The translations under genes were made by a program, and so were the position numbers. From positions 1 through 46,486 of the forward strand of contig NZ_JADWYU010000106.1 in assembly GCF_016786325.1 (NCBI RefSeq): 46,486 nucleotides of DNA, in the 5' to 3' direction. The notes under the pieces are model-generated. The model had not been told where the DNA came from, searched no databases, and worked only from the letters and a program-made list of their open reading frames with translations. Every line of letters starts with the position of its first letter. Position 1 is the first letter of the stretch. The DNA comes from Frankia nepalensis. GTDB lineage: Bacteria > Actinomycetota > Actinomycetes > Frankiales > Frankiaceae. Shown here in pieces: positions 31,805-38,726 of this stretch.

Positions 31805-32670
31805 GCCTGTTCGACCGACGACCGACCACGGACGAGGCGGCTCCCGCGGACCGGCCCGTCCCAGCGGACCAGCCGGGGCCCCTGGACCAGGCGGCCGCCA
31901 CGGACCGTTCCGTCCCCGCGGACAAGCCGGCGGACCGGCGTGGGCCCTCGGACCGGCCGGGGCCCACTGACCGGTCGGAGCCCGTGATGAAGGCGCCCAC
32001 CCCACCCCGGCCCGTCCCCGTGGACCCCGTCCCCGTGGACAAGGCGGCGGACCGGCGTGGGCCTTCGGACCAGCCCGGATCCCCGGATGGCGCGGCTTCC
32101 AAGGACCGCACCGTCCCCGGGGAGCGGCCCGCCGACCGGCGTGGGCCCTCGGACCCGCCGGGCTCCCCGGACCGGCCCGGATCCCCGAACAACGCGGCTT
32201 CCAAGGACCGCACCCTCCCCGGGGATGCCACCGCGAAGCAGCGGACCGTGGCCCCGGCTCGGCCGGGCGCGCCGACCCCGGCGGCTTCGTTCCCTGGCAC
32301 CCATGGCGGTACCCATGACGCCGCCGGCGGCGTCCGCGCGGACGAGCCCGTGGCCGCCGACCCTCTGGGCTCCAAGGCGTTCGACGGCACGAGCGTGTCC
32401 GGTGCCAGCACCGGCACGAACGCCGGCGACGAGCAGTCCGGAGCCTGGCGGCAGGTGCTGCTGGAGTTCGTCGATCATCCGCGGGAGGCCGTCGAGAAGG
32501 CCGACCGCCTCGTCGACGATGCCGTGCGCTCGCTGACCGAGCGGATCAGCCGCGAGCACTCGGGGCTGCGGGAGGCGTGGCACACGCACGGCGAGCCGTC
32601 CACCGAGGACCTGCGCCGGGCGTTGCGCGGCTACCGCGACTTCTTCGACAAGGTCCTCAGCAGCCGCTGA
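31801..32670 (+). CDS. Disordered repeat protein with C-terminal helical domain shared with the first cassette gene
   Basis: 289 residues from GTG 31801. About 210 N-terminal residues are low-complexity and rich in P, D, R and G with loose repeats (ADRRGPSDRPGPTDR; ADRRGPSDQPGSPD; ADRRGPSDPPGSPDRPGSP, AASKDRTVPGE / AASKDRTLPGD). The last ~75 residues form a helical domain, WRQVLLEFVDHPREAVEKAD, R-L-V-D-D-A-V-R-S-L, then STEDLRRALRGYRDFFDKVL. It aligns with the C-terminus of the protein at 30766 (AQFVDEPAEATRQADLLIAD; TEELRSAFVHYRELFAWLVD). The three genes therefore form one cassette. A stress or structural role is possible but no function is known. Confidence 0.8.
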   Translation: MSLFDRRPTTDEAAPADRPVPADQPGPLDQAAATDRSVPADKPADRRGPSDRPGPTDRSEPVMKAPTPPRPVPVDPVPVDKAADRRGPSDQPGSPDGAASKDRTVPGERPADRRGPSDPPGSPDRPGSPNNAASKDRTLPGDATAKQRTVAPARPGAPTPAASFPGTHGGTHDAAGGVRADEPVAADPLGSKAFDGTSVSGASTGTNAGDEQSGAWRQVLLEFVDHPREAVEKADRLVDDAVRSLTERISREHSGLREAWHTHGEPSTEDLRRALRGYRDFFDKVLSSR

Positions 32671-32714
32671 GTGCCGACTGCCCCCACCATCTCGGCGCCG
32701 TGACGCGCCACCAT

Positions 32715-32754
32715 CCGACGCCCCGGCCGGGTTCGAACCCGGCCGGGGCGTCGG
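32715..32754. terminator. 40-bp perfect palindrome, strong hairpin terminator
   Basis: The 20-base arm CCGACGCCCCGGCCGGGTTC is followed directly by its exact reverse complement. It lies 45 bases after the last cassette gene and should fold into a very stable GC hairpin, the actinobacterial I-shaped terminator type without a T-run. The remaining gap up to 33101 holds no supported gene. Confidence 0.75.
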
Positions 32755-33101
32755 CCTGTCGGGCCGCGCTCGCCACCGCGCCGCGGGGCCGAGGCGTGCC
32801 CGATCAGGTCCGCGATCTCGCCCGCGGCGACGTGGCTCTCGGGCCTGACCGCCAGGACCGGCGGCGTCACCCGGCAACCCGCTCACGCCTGCCGGTCTTT
32901 CGTCGGAGCGATTCTCGGCGCGTCTCGCCGCCCGCCGCGGGCGTGTTCCGCTCCTCGCGACACCGCCAACGGCCCTCCCGCCGAACGCGCTGCCGATCGC
33001 CGCCGCGTACGGCATCGTGGCCGCGGATTTCCTGGCATCTCGCTTCGCGATCGTGCCGACACGGCGGCATCGACGCGCGCGACGCGGGGTAAACGAAGAT
33101 C

Positions 33102-33650
33102 ATGGAGAAACAAGGCGCGACGGCAACCGGTCAGGAAAGCCAGCGAATCGATGAGGCGCCGGAGCAACGGAAAGCCAGTGATCGGGAGCAGCGCGAGTCC
33201 CCGGAGGAGCGGCGCAACCGAAACTGGGCGGAGATCCTGCAGGAACTGCGCGTCGCGCAGACGGGAGTGCAGCTGTTCACCGCGTTCCTGCTCGCGCTTC
33301 CGTTCCAGAACCGCTTCACGACGCTGAGTAACGCCCAGGAGTGGCTGTATCTTGCCGTGGTGGCGCTATCGATCATCGCCACCGGCCTGCTCGTGACTCC
33401 GGTCAGCCTGCACCGGGCCATTTTCCGCAAGAGAGAGAAAGAGACGCTGATCCTGGTCGCGCACCGGCTGGCCCAGGGTGGGCTGGCAATGTTCGCGGTC
33501 GCTGTGGCCGGCGTCGCGACCCTCATCTTCGACGTGACCAAGGGCCTCACCGTGGGAGTCGCCGCCGGCCTCGCCACGCTGGCGCTGTTCGCCACCCTGT
33601 GGGTCGGGGTACCCGTGGCCATCCGGTCCGCGCAGACCACGGACGACTGA
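33102..33650 (+). CDS. DUF6328 family membrane protein
   Basis: 182 residues, ATG 33102. The N-terminal ~45 residues are charged and hydrophilic (Q/E/R rich). WAEILQELRVAQTGVQLFTA then F-L-L-A-L-P-F-Q-N-R-F is the recognised signature of DUF6328 proteins. Four hydrophobic helices follow (YLAVVALSIIATGLLVTPVS, GGLAMFAVAVAGVATLIFDV, TVGVAAGLATLALFATLWVG). The conserved V-S-L-H-R-A-I-F-R-K loop sits between helices. The family is common in actinobacteria and its function is unknown. The region just upstream has no clear partner, and a strong hairpin terminator follows the stop, so it is probably monocistronic. Confidence 0.88.
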   Translation: MEKQGATATGQESQRIDEAPEQRKASDREQRESPEERRNRNWAEILQELRVAQTGVQLFTAFLLALPFQNRFTTLSNAQEWLYLAVVALSIIATGLLVTPVSLHRAIFRKREKETLILVAHRLAQGGLAMFAVAVAGVATLIFDVTKGLTVGVAAGLATLALFATLWVGVPVAIRSAQTTDD

Positions 33651-33657
33651 CCGGCGG

Positions 33658-33691
33658 TCCGTTGACCAGCGGTCCGTCGCTGGTCAACGGA
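33658..33691. terminator. 14-bp hairpin terminator after the DUF6328 gene
   Basis: TCCGTTGACCAGCG, loop GTCCGT, CGCTGGTCAACGGA. It starts 8 bases after the stop. A second outer pair GGCGGTCC/GGACCGCC (33653-33660 and 33697-33704) offers an alternative fold. Confidence 0.7.
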
Positions 33692-33851
33692 GCGCAGGAC
33701 CGCCATGGGCACCCGGTCGCCCTGTCCGAGGGTGTCGCCGCCGAGTGGGGGCGGAGGCGGAAGGCCGTGCCGCGGACGAGCCCGTCCTCAGGTCTCCCGA
33801 GGTTCAGGCCGCGTGCGCCCATAAACGCGCCAGCCGGCAATATGGCGCACA

Positions 33852-33868
33852 TCACATCTGGGATGTGA
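33852..33868. promoter_or_regulatory. Inverted repeat just before the micro-ORFs
   Basis: TCACATC TGG GATGTGA is a perfect 7-bp inverted repeat with a 3-base spacer. It abuts the AAGAGGG ribosome binding site of the 21-residue ORF at 33877. It may be an operator or an RNA hairpin that hides the ribosome binding site. Confidence 0.5.
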
Positions 33869-33876
33869 AGAGGGTA

Positions 33877-33942
33877 ATGGCGGGCCGCGAGGGTAAATGG
33901 GCAAAAGTATTACGACATTACGGGAAAGCGAGTGAGACGTGA
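33877..33942 (+). CDS. Micro-ORF of 21 residues, possible leader peptide
   Basis: ATG 33877 with GAAGAGGG 3-10 bases upstream, a strong signal for so short an ORF. The product begins MAGREGKWAKVLRHYGK and is strongly basic, with unusually A-rich codons (AAA, TTA, GTA) for this genome. Its stop overlaps the GTG start of the next small ORF (GTGA). This may be a real basic micro-protein or a translated leader that couples to the next ORF. No family is recognised. Confidence 0.5.
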   Translation: MAGREGKWAKVLRHYGKASET

Positions 33943-34118
33943 GCCTTCTGAGCAGCCTCGTGACCGGCCTCGACGACGACACGCGTTCGCGCACTCTCGA
34001 TCTGATCGCCCGTAGCGTCGCCGAGGAGCGCGCCGCCGCGGCCGAGGGAAACCAGCGTCGCGCCGCCGATGTCGGCACGCGCTCGCGCCGTTCCCGGGAT
34101 TCCTCCGCCCGCCGGTAG
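33939..34118 (+). CDS. Small protein of 59 residues, translationally coupled
   Basis: GTG 33939 overlaps the stop of the preceding micro-ORF. The product begins MSLLSSLVTGLDDDTRSRTL, has one amphipathic helical part (DLIARSVAEERAAAAEGNQR) and ends in a basic S/R-rich tail. It has no membrane segment and no known domain. Third codon positions are strongly G/C, consistent with a real gene. It ends 68 bp before the convergent acetyltransferase gene, with a hairpin in between. Confidence 0.5.
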   Translation: MSLLSSLVTGLDDDTRSRTLDLIARSVAEERAAAAEGNQRRAADVGTRSRRSRDSSARR

Positions 34119-34147
34119 CGCCGGCGAGAAGCGCCTAGGCCCCTGGT

Positions 34148-34164
34148 GGCGGGCCTGACCCGCC
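34148..34164. terminator. Bidirectional hairpin between convergent genes
   Basis: GGCGGG CCTGA CCCGCC, a 6-bp GC stem with a 5-base loop, lies between the stop at 34118 (plus) and the stop at 34186 (minus). Confidence 0.45.
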
Positions 34165-34185
34165 GCGAGGATGCCAGATCGGCGG

Positions 34186-34734
34186 CTAGACAGAATCTCT
34201 TGGCCACTCGTGAGTCAGTAACGAGTACAGGAGGCTGTCCCGCCAGGCACCATTGGTGAAGACATGGTCTCGTATGCGGCCTTCATGCGTGAAGCCGACG
34301 CGCTTGACGACACTGACGGAAGCGGCATTGTCGGGACCGATGGCGGCGCTGATCCGGTGCAGCCCCAGGTGTTGAAATCCGAAGGTGGCCAGTGCGCGCA
34401 CGGCGTCCGTGGCATAGCCACGGCCCCAAAGGTCGGGTCGGATCGCGTAGCCGAGCTTGGCCGCCTGGACCCCCGCCAGCCCAAGCCGCGCGAACCCGAT
34501 CAACGATTGCTCGTGTTCGACCGCGAGGTAGTACTCGGTACGTGGCACCTGAACCGCCCGTGAAAGGATGCCGTCGATCATTTCGGCTGTCTGTGGACGG
34601 CTCTTCGCATCGAAGGAGAGGTAGTCAGTCACGGTCGGGTCGCCAACGACGGCAAGGGCCGCGTCGATATCTGACGAAACGAACTCGCGCAGGGTGACAA
34701 GCTGTCCGAGCAGGCGAAGGGATGGCTGGCTCAT
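34186..34734 (-). CDS. GNAT family N-acetyltransferase (RimJ/RimL-like)
   Basis: 182 residues. It shows the RimJ-type layout: LRLLGQLVTLREFVSSDIDA at the start, LAVEHEQSLIGFARLGLAGV in the middle, GYAIRPDLWGRGYATDAVRA containing the acetyl-CoA pyrophosphate loop (R-P-D-L-W-G-R-G-Y-A), and LGLHRISAAIGPDNAASVSV followed by K-R-V-G-F-T-H-E-G-R-I-R-D. Members acetylate ribosomal protein N-termini, antibiotics or small amines; which one applies here is not decidable. It begins four bases after the stop of the XRE regulator gene, so the two are co-transcribed and the regulator may control it. Confidence 0.9.
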   Translation of the reverse strand: MSQPSLRLLGQLVTLREFVSSDIDAALAVVGDPTVTDYLSFDAKSRPQTAEMIDGILSRAVQVPRTEYYLAVEHEQSLIGFARLGLAGVQAAKLGYAIRPDLWGRGYATDAVRALATFGFQHLGLHRISAAIGPDNAASVSVVKRVGFTHEGRIRDHVFTNGAWRDSLLYSLLTHEWPRDSV

Positions 34735-34738
34735 CCGC

Positions 34739-36019
34739 TCACCTTCCCAGAGCCGCCGCGGGCGTGCGGGCGAACATCTCGATTCTCTCGCTCAGGTCAC
34801 GCGCCGCGGGGTCTTCCGCGAGCGTCGACCGTACAAGGGCGGCGTGGACGCGCTGTACTGAATGAATGACTCCGTTGATACGGCGGTCGGGCGGGAGGTC
34901 GAGCACGGGGCCAATGGCCTCGGCCGCGCCGTCCAGCTCGGCCCGCGCGACGCGGGTGTGCGCGAGACCGGCATGGCTGCCCGCCTGATCGCCGAAAGCC
35001 CATTCCGGCCGCGTCGGGTCATGGTATGCGTCGACGGCGGCGGCGCCATACCGTTCGGCTGCCTGGGTCTCGTCGGGTAGCCATGACAGCGCGTCGGCGG
35101 CGTAGTAGAGCTGCCGGGCCACAGAGAAGAAGCAGATGCCGCCCATGGTGTCCAGGTCATCGTCCTGGAGATCGTCCCGGGCTCGTTCGGCCCGGTCGAC
35201 CGCGTTTCGGGTCTCAGCCGCGTTCCCCAGGGCCGCCCACGCGCGTGCTTCGCTGGCCGGCAGCCAGACCGCCACGGTTCCGCTCCTGGGTGACAGGTGC
35301 GTGGCGCCCAGCTGGGCGTACCGAAGGGCGTCGTTGGGGCGGTGGTCCCAGTATGCGATGAGCGATTGCAGCCCTCGAATCCATGACCGAAGCGCGTCAT
35401 GATCGGCATTGTCGGCGCACAGGAAGGCCGTGCGGGCGTGGGTCATGGCGGTCCGGGGCGATGCCAGGTCGTGGGATGCCTTGGCCAGGAGTCCGGTGGT
35501 CACTCCGGCAAGCGCGTAAAGCTCGCGTGCCTGCTGGGGCCGTTGACGGTTTTCGAGAAGCGTGAAGATGGCTTCCTGTGCCTCCGTGAGCGGACCCAGG
35601 ATCGTGGGCAGCGGTCGCTGTGGGTAGGCGATCGCCAGTGACCGGACGTCGTCGCGAATTTGCTCCATCGCATCCTCGGACAGAGCACCTTGGTGCGCTA
35701 GGGCGAACTCGCGGGCACGGCGCGCGGCCATCAACACCATCTCCTCACCACTCAGGTCTCGCTGGCCTGCCGGTGCTGGGGCGGCCTCCGCTGCTTCGAC
35801 GCGCATGGTCACCAGACACCCGCCCGCCGCGAGCGCCTCATCGATCGCCTGGACGAGGGCGGTCGACGGGCGTTTGACGCCGTTCTCGATCTTCGAGATC
35901 AGTCCCTGGTCGACGCCGAGCCGGGCCGCCAAGCGCTGTTGCGAGAGGCGGGCAGCAATGCGGCGCTGCCTTATCTCGGCGCCAAGCAGGGCTTCCATGT
36001 CGTCATCGTCGTCCGTCAT
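34739..36019 (-). CDS. XRE-type helix-turn-helix regulator with TPR-like C-terminus
   Basis: 426 residues from ATG 36019, which has ACGAGGCGACC upstream; the frame is open 24 codons further, without a better signal. The N-terminal HTH_3 domain reads IRQRRIAARLSQQRLAARLG, V-D-Q-G-L-I-S-K-I-E-N-G-V-K-R-P. The remaining 330 residues are helical repeats resembling the TPR-like sensing region of actinobacterial XRE regulators. Such proteins often control small neighbouring genes or respond to peptides or small molecules. The acetyltransferase at 34186 follows by four bases. A 10-bp palindrome (36049-36058) just upstream may be an autoregulatory site. Confidence 0.88.
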   Translation of the reverse strand: MTDDDDDMEALLGAEIRQRRIAARLSQQRLAARLGVDQGLISKIENGVKRPSTALVQAIDEALAAGGCLVTMRVEAAEAAPAPAGQRDLSGEEMVLMAARRAREFALAHQGALSEDAMEQIRDDVRSLAIAYPQRPLPTILGPLTEAQEAIFTLLENRQRPQQARELYALAGVTTGLLAKASHDLASPRTAMTHARTAFLCADNADHDALRSWIRGLQSLIAYWDHRPNDALRYAQLGATHLSPRSGTVAVWLPASEARAWAALGNAAETRNAVDRAERARDDLQDDDLDTMGGICFFSVARQLYYAADALSWLPDETQAAERYGAAAVDAYHDPTRPEWAFGDQAGSHAGLAHTRVARAELDGAAEAIGPVLDLPPDRRINGVIHSVQRVHAALVRSTLAEDPAARDLSERIEMFARTPAAALGR

Positions 36020-36048
36020 GGTCGCCTCGTGGCTATGACGCCTGTCTT

Positions 36049-36058
36049 GACATATGTC
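36049..36058. promoter_or_regulatory. GACATATGTC palindrome upstream of the XRE gene
   Basis: A perfect 10-bp AT-centred palindrome lies 30 bases before the XRE start. The 36020-36334 gap between the divergent XRE gene and the gene at 36335 otherwise shows only a small GGCAC-CGA-GTGCC repeat near 36164-36176 and no supported gene. Confidence 0.35.
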
Positions 36059-36334
36059 GGGTGGGTGGTCATGCATTCCTCCGCTGTGCACAGGGCGTGA
36101 TCATGCTACCGGAAGCGGTCTTGAACTGACGCGCGCCTTAGACAGGCCGGGACGAGCTAATTGGCACCGAGTGCCGATTCCGGCGCGATTTCCAATAAAT
36201 CGTCCGGTTCGTTCCACTCGGCCAGGACAAGGAAGCGGGTCGGGCGACCCATCCACACCCGCCGTGGTTCCCGGGCCGCCCGGCAGGTGTCGCCGGTCCG
36301 GGTGCCGTGCGGCGGCGAGGAACGAGGGAGACCC

Positions 36335-36913
36335 ATGGGGGGGTGGTCGTCGATGACGAGGATGGCGCGTCTGGTCGATGGCTCTGGCCAGGGCGGCGAG
36401 GTGGCGGTGGTGTCGCTGTCGCCGCCGGACGAGGCGGGGCTGGTCGTGCGGCGGCGGCCGCTGGAGCGCCGGTTGTCGCGGCCGGGGCGTCCGCCGGTCA
36501 GAGGGCCGGGGCGTCCGCCGGTGCTGGCGGCGCGGTCGGCGTTGGTGGTCGGCGACGCGGAGGGGCTCGAGTTCTTCGAGGTCCGTCAGACGGAGTTGAC
36601 GCGGGTGGCGGCGTCGATGGGGCGGATGTCGCATCTGCTGTCGGTGGTGATGCACCCGGCGGGGGCGTCGCCGGGTCGGACGGCGCTGGCGGTGGCGCTG
36701 GCGGACCTGCTACGGGCGGAGCGTGGGGCGGGCTTTCCGGTCGTGACATGCGGCGTCCGTCCCCTGGCCGGGGCGAGGCGCTCAGCGGTGCCGCACGCGG
36801 TGAGGGTGGCCGACGGTACGGCGATGCGGGAAGTGATCGTCTGGGAGGTCGTCGCGTGGGACGACCTCCCGACGTGGCTCGGGGCCCTGTCGGTGCGGCG
36901 GATCGCGGCGTGA
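36335..36913 (+). CDS. Hypothetical protein, unrecognised
   Basis: 192 residues from ATG 36335, preceded by GAACGAGGGAGACC. The frame extends farther upstream but the good ribosome binding site marks this start. The N-terminal 70 residues are R/P/G rich with a tandem GRPPVRGPGRPPVLA repeat. The rest (ALVVGDAEGLEFFEVRQTEL, LSVVMHPAGASPGRTALAVA, VIVWEVVAWDDLPTWLGAL) looks like a small alpha/beta domain. No catalytic motif or known family is recognised. It lies 24 bp before the DUF574 methyltransferase, so the two probably share a transcript. Confidence 0.65.
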   Translation: MGGWSSMTRMARLVDGSGQGGEVAVVSLSPPDEAGLVVRRRPLERRLSRPGRPPVRGPGRPPVLAARSALVVGDAEGLEFFEVRQTELTRVAASMGRMSHLLSVVMHPAGASPGRTALAVALADLLRAERGAGFPVVTCGVRPLAGARRSAVPHAVRVADGTAMREVIVWEVVAWDDLPTWLGALSVRRIAA

Positions 36914-36937
36914 CGGTGGAGACGAGGGAATGAGGGC

Positions 36938-37759
36938 GTGAGCGTGTCCGGGAGCTGTGAGCCCGGGTCGGCTCGGCTGAACGTACGGGTTCCGCATGCG
37001 GCGCGGATGTACGACTACTTCCTGGGTGGGAAGAACAACTTTCCGGCGGATCGAGCCGCGGCCGAGCAGGTGTTGCGGGTCGCGCCCTCCGTGCGGGTCT
37101 GGGCGCGGGAGAACAGGGCTTTTCTCCATCGGGCCGCGCGGTACGCGGCGCACGCGGGTGTGGATCAGTACCTGGATGTGGGGACGGGCTTTCCGGCGGC
37201 GCCGAACCTGCACGAGATCGCGCGGAAGACCACCCCCGCGGCACGGGTGGTCTACGTCGACAACGACCCGCTGGTGTCGGTGCATGCCCGTGCGCTGCTG
37301 ACCAGCCCGCCGGACGGGCGGACGGCCTATGTGGAGGCCGATCTGCGCTCGCCGGAGGCGATCCTGTCGAGTGAGGAGCTGGGCGCGACGCTGGATCTGT
37401 CGCGGGCGGTGGTGTTGTCGTTGGTCGCGGTGCTGCACTTCCTTCCCGACGACGATGACCCGGCCGGCGTCGTGCGGCGTCTCGTGGACGCGTTGGCGCC
37501 GGGGAGCTGTCTGATCCTGAGTCACGGGACGGGGGATTTCGCTCCGGAGGCGGCCCGCCGTGGGGCGGAGATCTACCGGGAGCGGGGCATCGCGGTGCAG
37601 GCCCGGAGCAAGGCGGAGATCGCCGCGCTGGTCCCGGCGGGCATGGCGCTGGTCGAGCCGGGGGTGGTGCCGATCCATCGGTGGCGCCCGGACGCCGGCT
37701 CCGGCGAGTACGGCGACACGGAGATCGGGGTCTACGGCCTGGTCGCGCGCAAGCTCTGA
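36938..37759 (+). CDS. DUF574-type S-adenosylmethionine-dependent methyltransferase
   Basis: 273 residues from GTG 36938, with TGAGGGC just upstream. VPHAARMYDYFLGGKNNFPA then D-R-A-A-A-E-Q-V-L is the very characteristic start of the SAM-dependent methyltransferase family formerly DUF574 (Methyltransf_19), expanded in Frankia and Streptomyces. The SAM loop is QYLDVGTGFPAAPNLHEIA, and VVYVDNDPLVSVHARALL has the acidic residue that binds the ribose. VLHFLPDDDDPAGVVRRLVD and L-I-L-S-H-G-T-G-D complete the fold. Substrates are unknown; some relatives are linked to bld-type developmental loci. It follows the unknown protein at 36335. Confidence 0.93.
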   Translation: MSVSGSCEPGSARLNVRVPHAARMYDYFLGGKNNFPADRAAAEQVLRVAPSVRVWARENRAFLHRAARYAAHAGVDQYLDVGTGFPAAPNLHEIARKTTPAARVVYVDNDPLVSVHARALLTSPPDGRTAYVEADLRSPEAILSSEELGATLDLSRAVVLSLVAVLHFLPDDDDPAGVVRRLVDALAPGSCLILSHGTGDFAPEAARRGAEIYRERGIAVQARSKAEIAALVPAGMALVEPGVVPIHRWRPDAGSGEYGDTEIGVYGLVARKL

Positions 37760-37883
37760 GCGGCCGGCGCAAGCTCGATGGACCAGGGACGACGGCGCGT
37801 CTCCACTGTCCTGGACAGCGCGGGCCCGCGCCAGCTGGGCGCTCTGGCCCACTGGTCGACCACTCGGTGGGCGCCCGCATACA

Positions 37884-37894
37884 TATAGACATTT
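37884..37894 (+). promoter_or_regulatory. TATAGACATTT motif upstream of the thioesterase/ligase operon
   Basis: An AT-rich core in ATATAGACATTTGACGG (37883-37899), about 110 bases before the thioesterase start. It shares the TATAGAYRTWW core with sites at 134, 42234 and 42612. Confidence 0.4.
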
Positions 37895-38006
37895 GACGGT
37901 CTGATGGCTAGCATCCTCGCGACGCGCGCCGCTGGGGGCGCGCCCCGCGACGGGTGCCGAGCGGCCATCGATTTCCCTGCGCCGCCGAGGACATTGGAGG
38001 AACGGG

Positions 38007-38726
38007 TTGACGAAGGCGGCCGGCGCGGCGGATGACCTGGCCGGGAGACCGGCGGGCCGGGAGAGCGCGGTGACCGAGCTGGACTCGGCGGCGCCGTGGA
38101 CGTTCGGTGTCGAGCCGTTGGCGCAGACGATCGAGGCCGCCGCGCGCCTGCGCCAGGTCACCGGTCTGGTGCTCGCGCTCGAGCGTCCGGACCCGGCGGT
38201 CGACACCCTGCTGGCGGCCCTCGAGGCGGCGGAGCGGGCGCTCGCCGGACGGGTCCCGGCCGACCAGGCGCCCCGCGTCGGCGCGGCGGTGGACGGTGAC
38301 GGTCGCGTGTACCTCGACCACTCCCGCCACATCGGCGCCTTCAACGCCGGCTTCCCCGAGTACGAGATCACCGTCGAGGGTGACCGCGCCGAGGGCACGG
38401 TCAACTTTCCGGTGGCCTACGAGGGGCCGCCGGGCCTGGTCCACGGTGGTTTCCTCGCGCTGTTCTTCGACGCGGCCATCCAGCACCACAACTGCGACCT
38501 GGGGCTCGCCGGGAAGACGGCGGGGCTGTCGCTGCGTTACCGGCGGCCCACCCCGCTGCTCACCGACCTGCGGTTCGCGCTGACCCGGTCCGCCGACGGA
38601 ACGCGGATCCGGTCGACCGGCCAGCTGCTGGCCGGCGACGTCGTGCTGTGCGAGGCGGAGATGGACGCGGTCAAGGGCGACCGTTCCCGGTTGCCGGCGG
38701 TGTCGCCACGAAGGGTGATTTCATGA
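38007..38726 (+). CDS. PaaI-type hotdog-fold thioesterase
   Basis: 239 residues, starting at TTG 38007 with GGAGG at 37996-38000. The N-terminal 110 residues are helical and alanine-rich without a recognised domain. The C-terminal half is a hotdog fold: GTVNFPVAYEGPPGLVHGGF, L-A-L-F-F-D-A-A-I-Q-H-H-N, with the H-G-G active-site loop of PaaI/4HBT thioesterases, then LSLRYRRPTPLLTDLRFALT. The enzyme should cleave acyl-CoA thioesters in the cytoplasm. It overlaps the first ligase gene by four bases (ATGA), so activation and hydrolysis of the same CoA ester are encoded together. Confidence 0.85.
   Translation: MTKAAGAADDLAGRPAGRESAVTELDSAAPWTFGVEPLAQTIEAAARLRQVTGLVLALERPDPAVDTLLAALEAAERALAGRVPADQAPRVGAAVDGDGRVYLDHSRHIGAFNAGFPEYEITVEGDRAEGTVNFPVAYEGPPGLVHGGFLALFFDAAIQHHNCDLGLAGKTAGLSLRYRRPTPLLTDLRFALTRSADGTRIRSTGQLLAGDVVLCEAEMDAVKGDRSRLPAVSPRRVIS

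Noticed and set aside
32717-32752. tRNA T-arm (GGTTCGAACC) inside the 40-bp palindrome
   Set aside because: No acceptor, D or anticodon arm is present; the sequence is a simple perfect palindrome.
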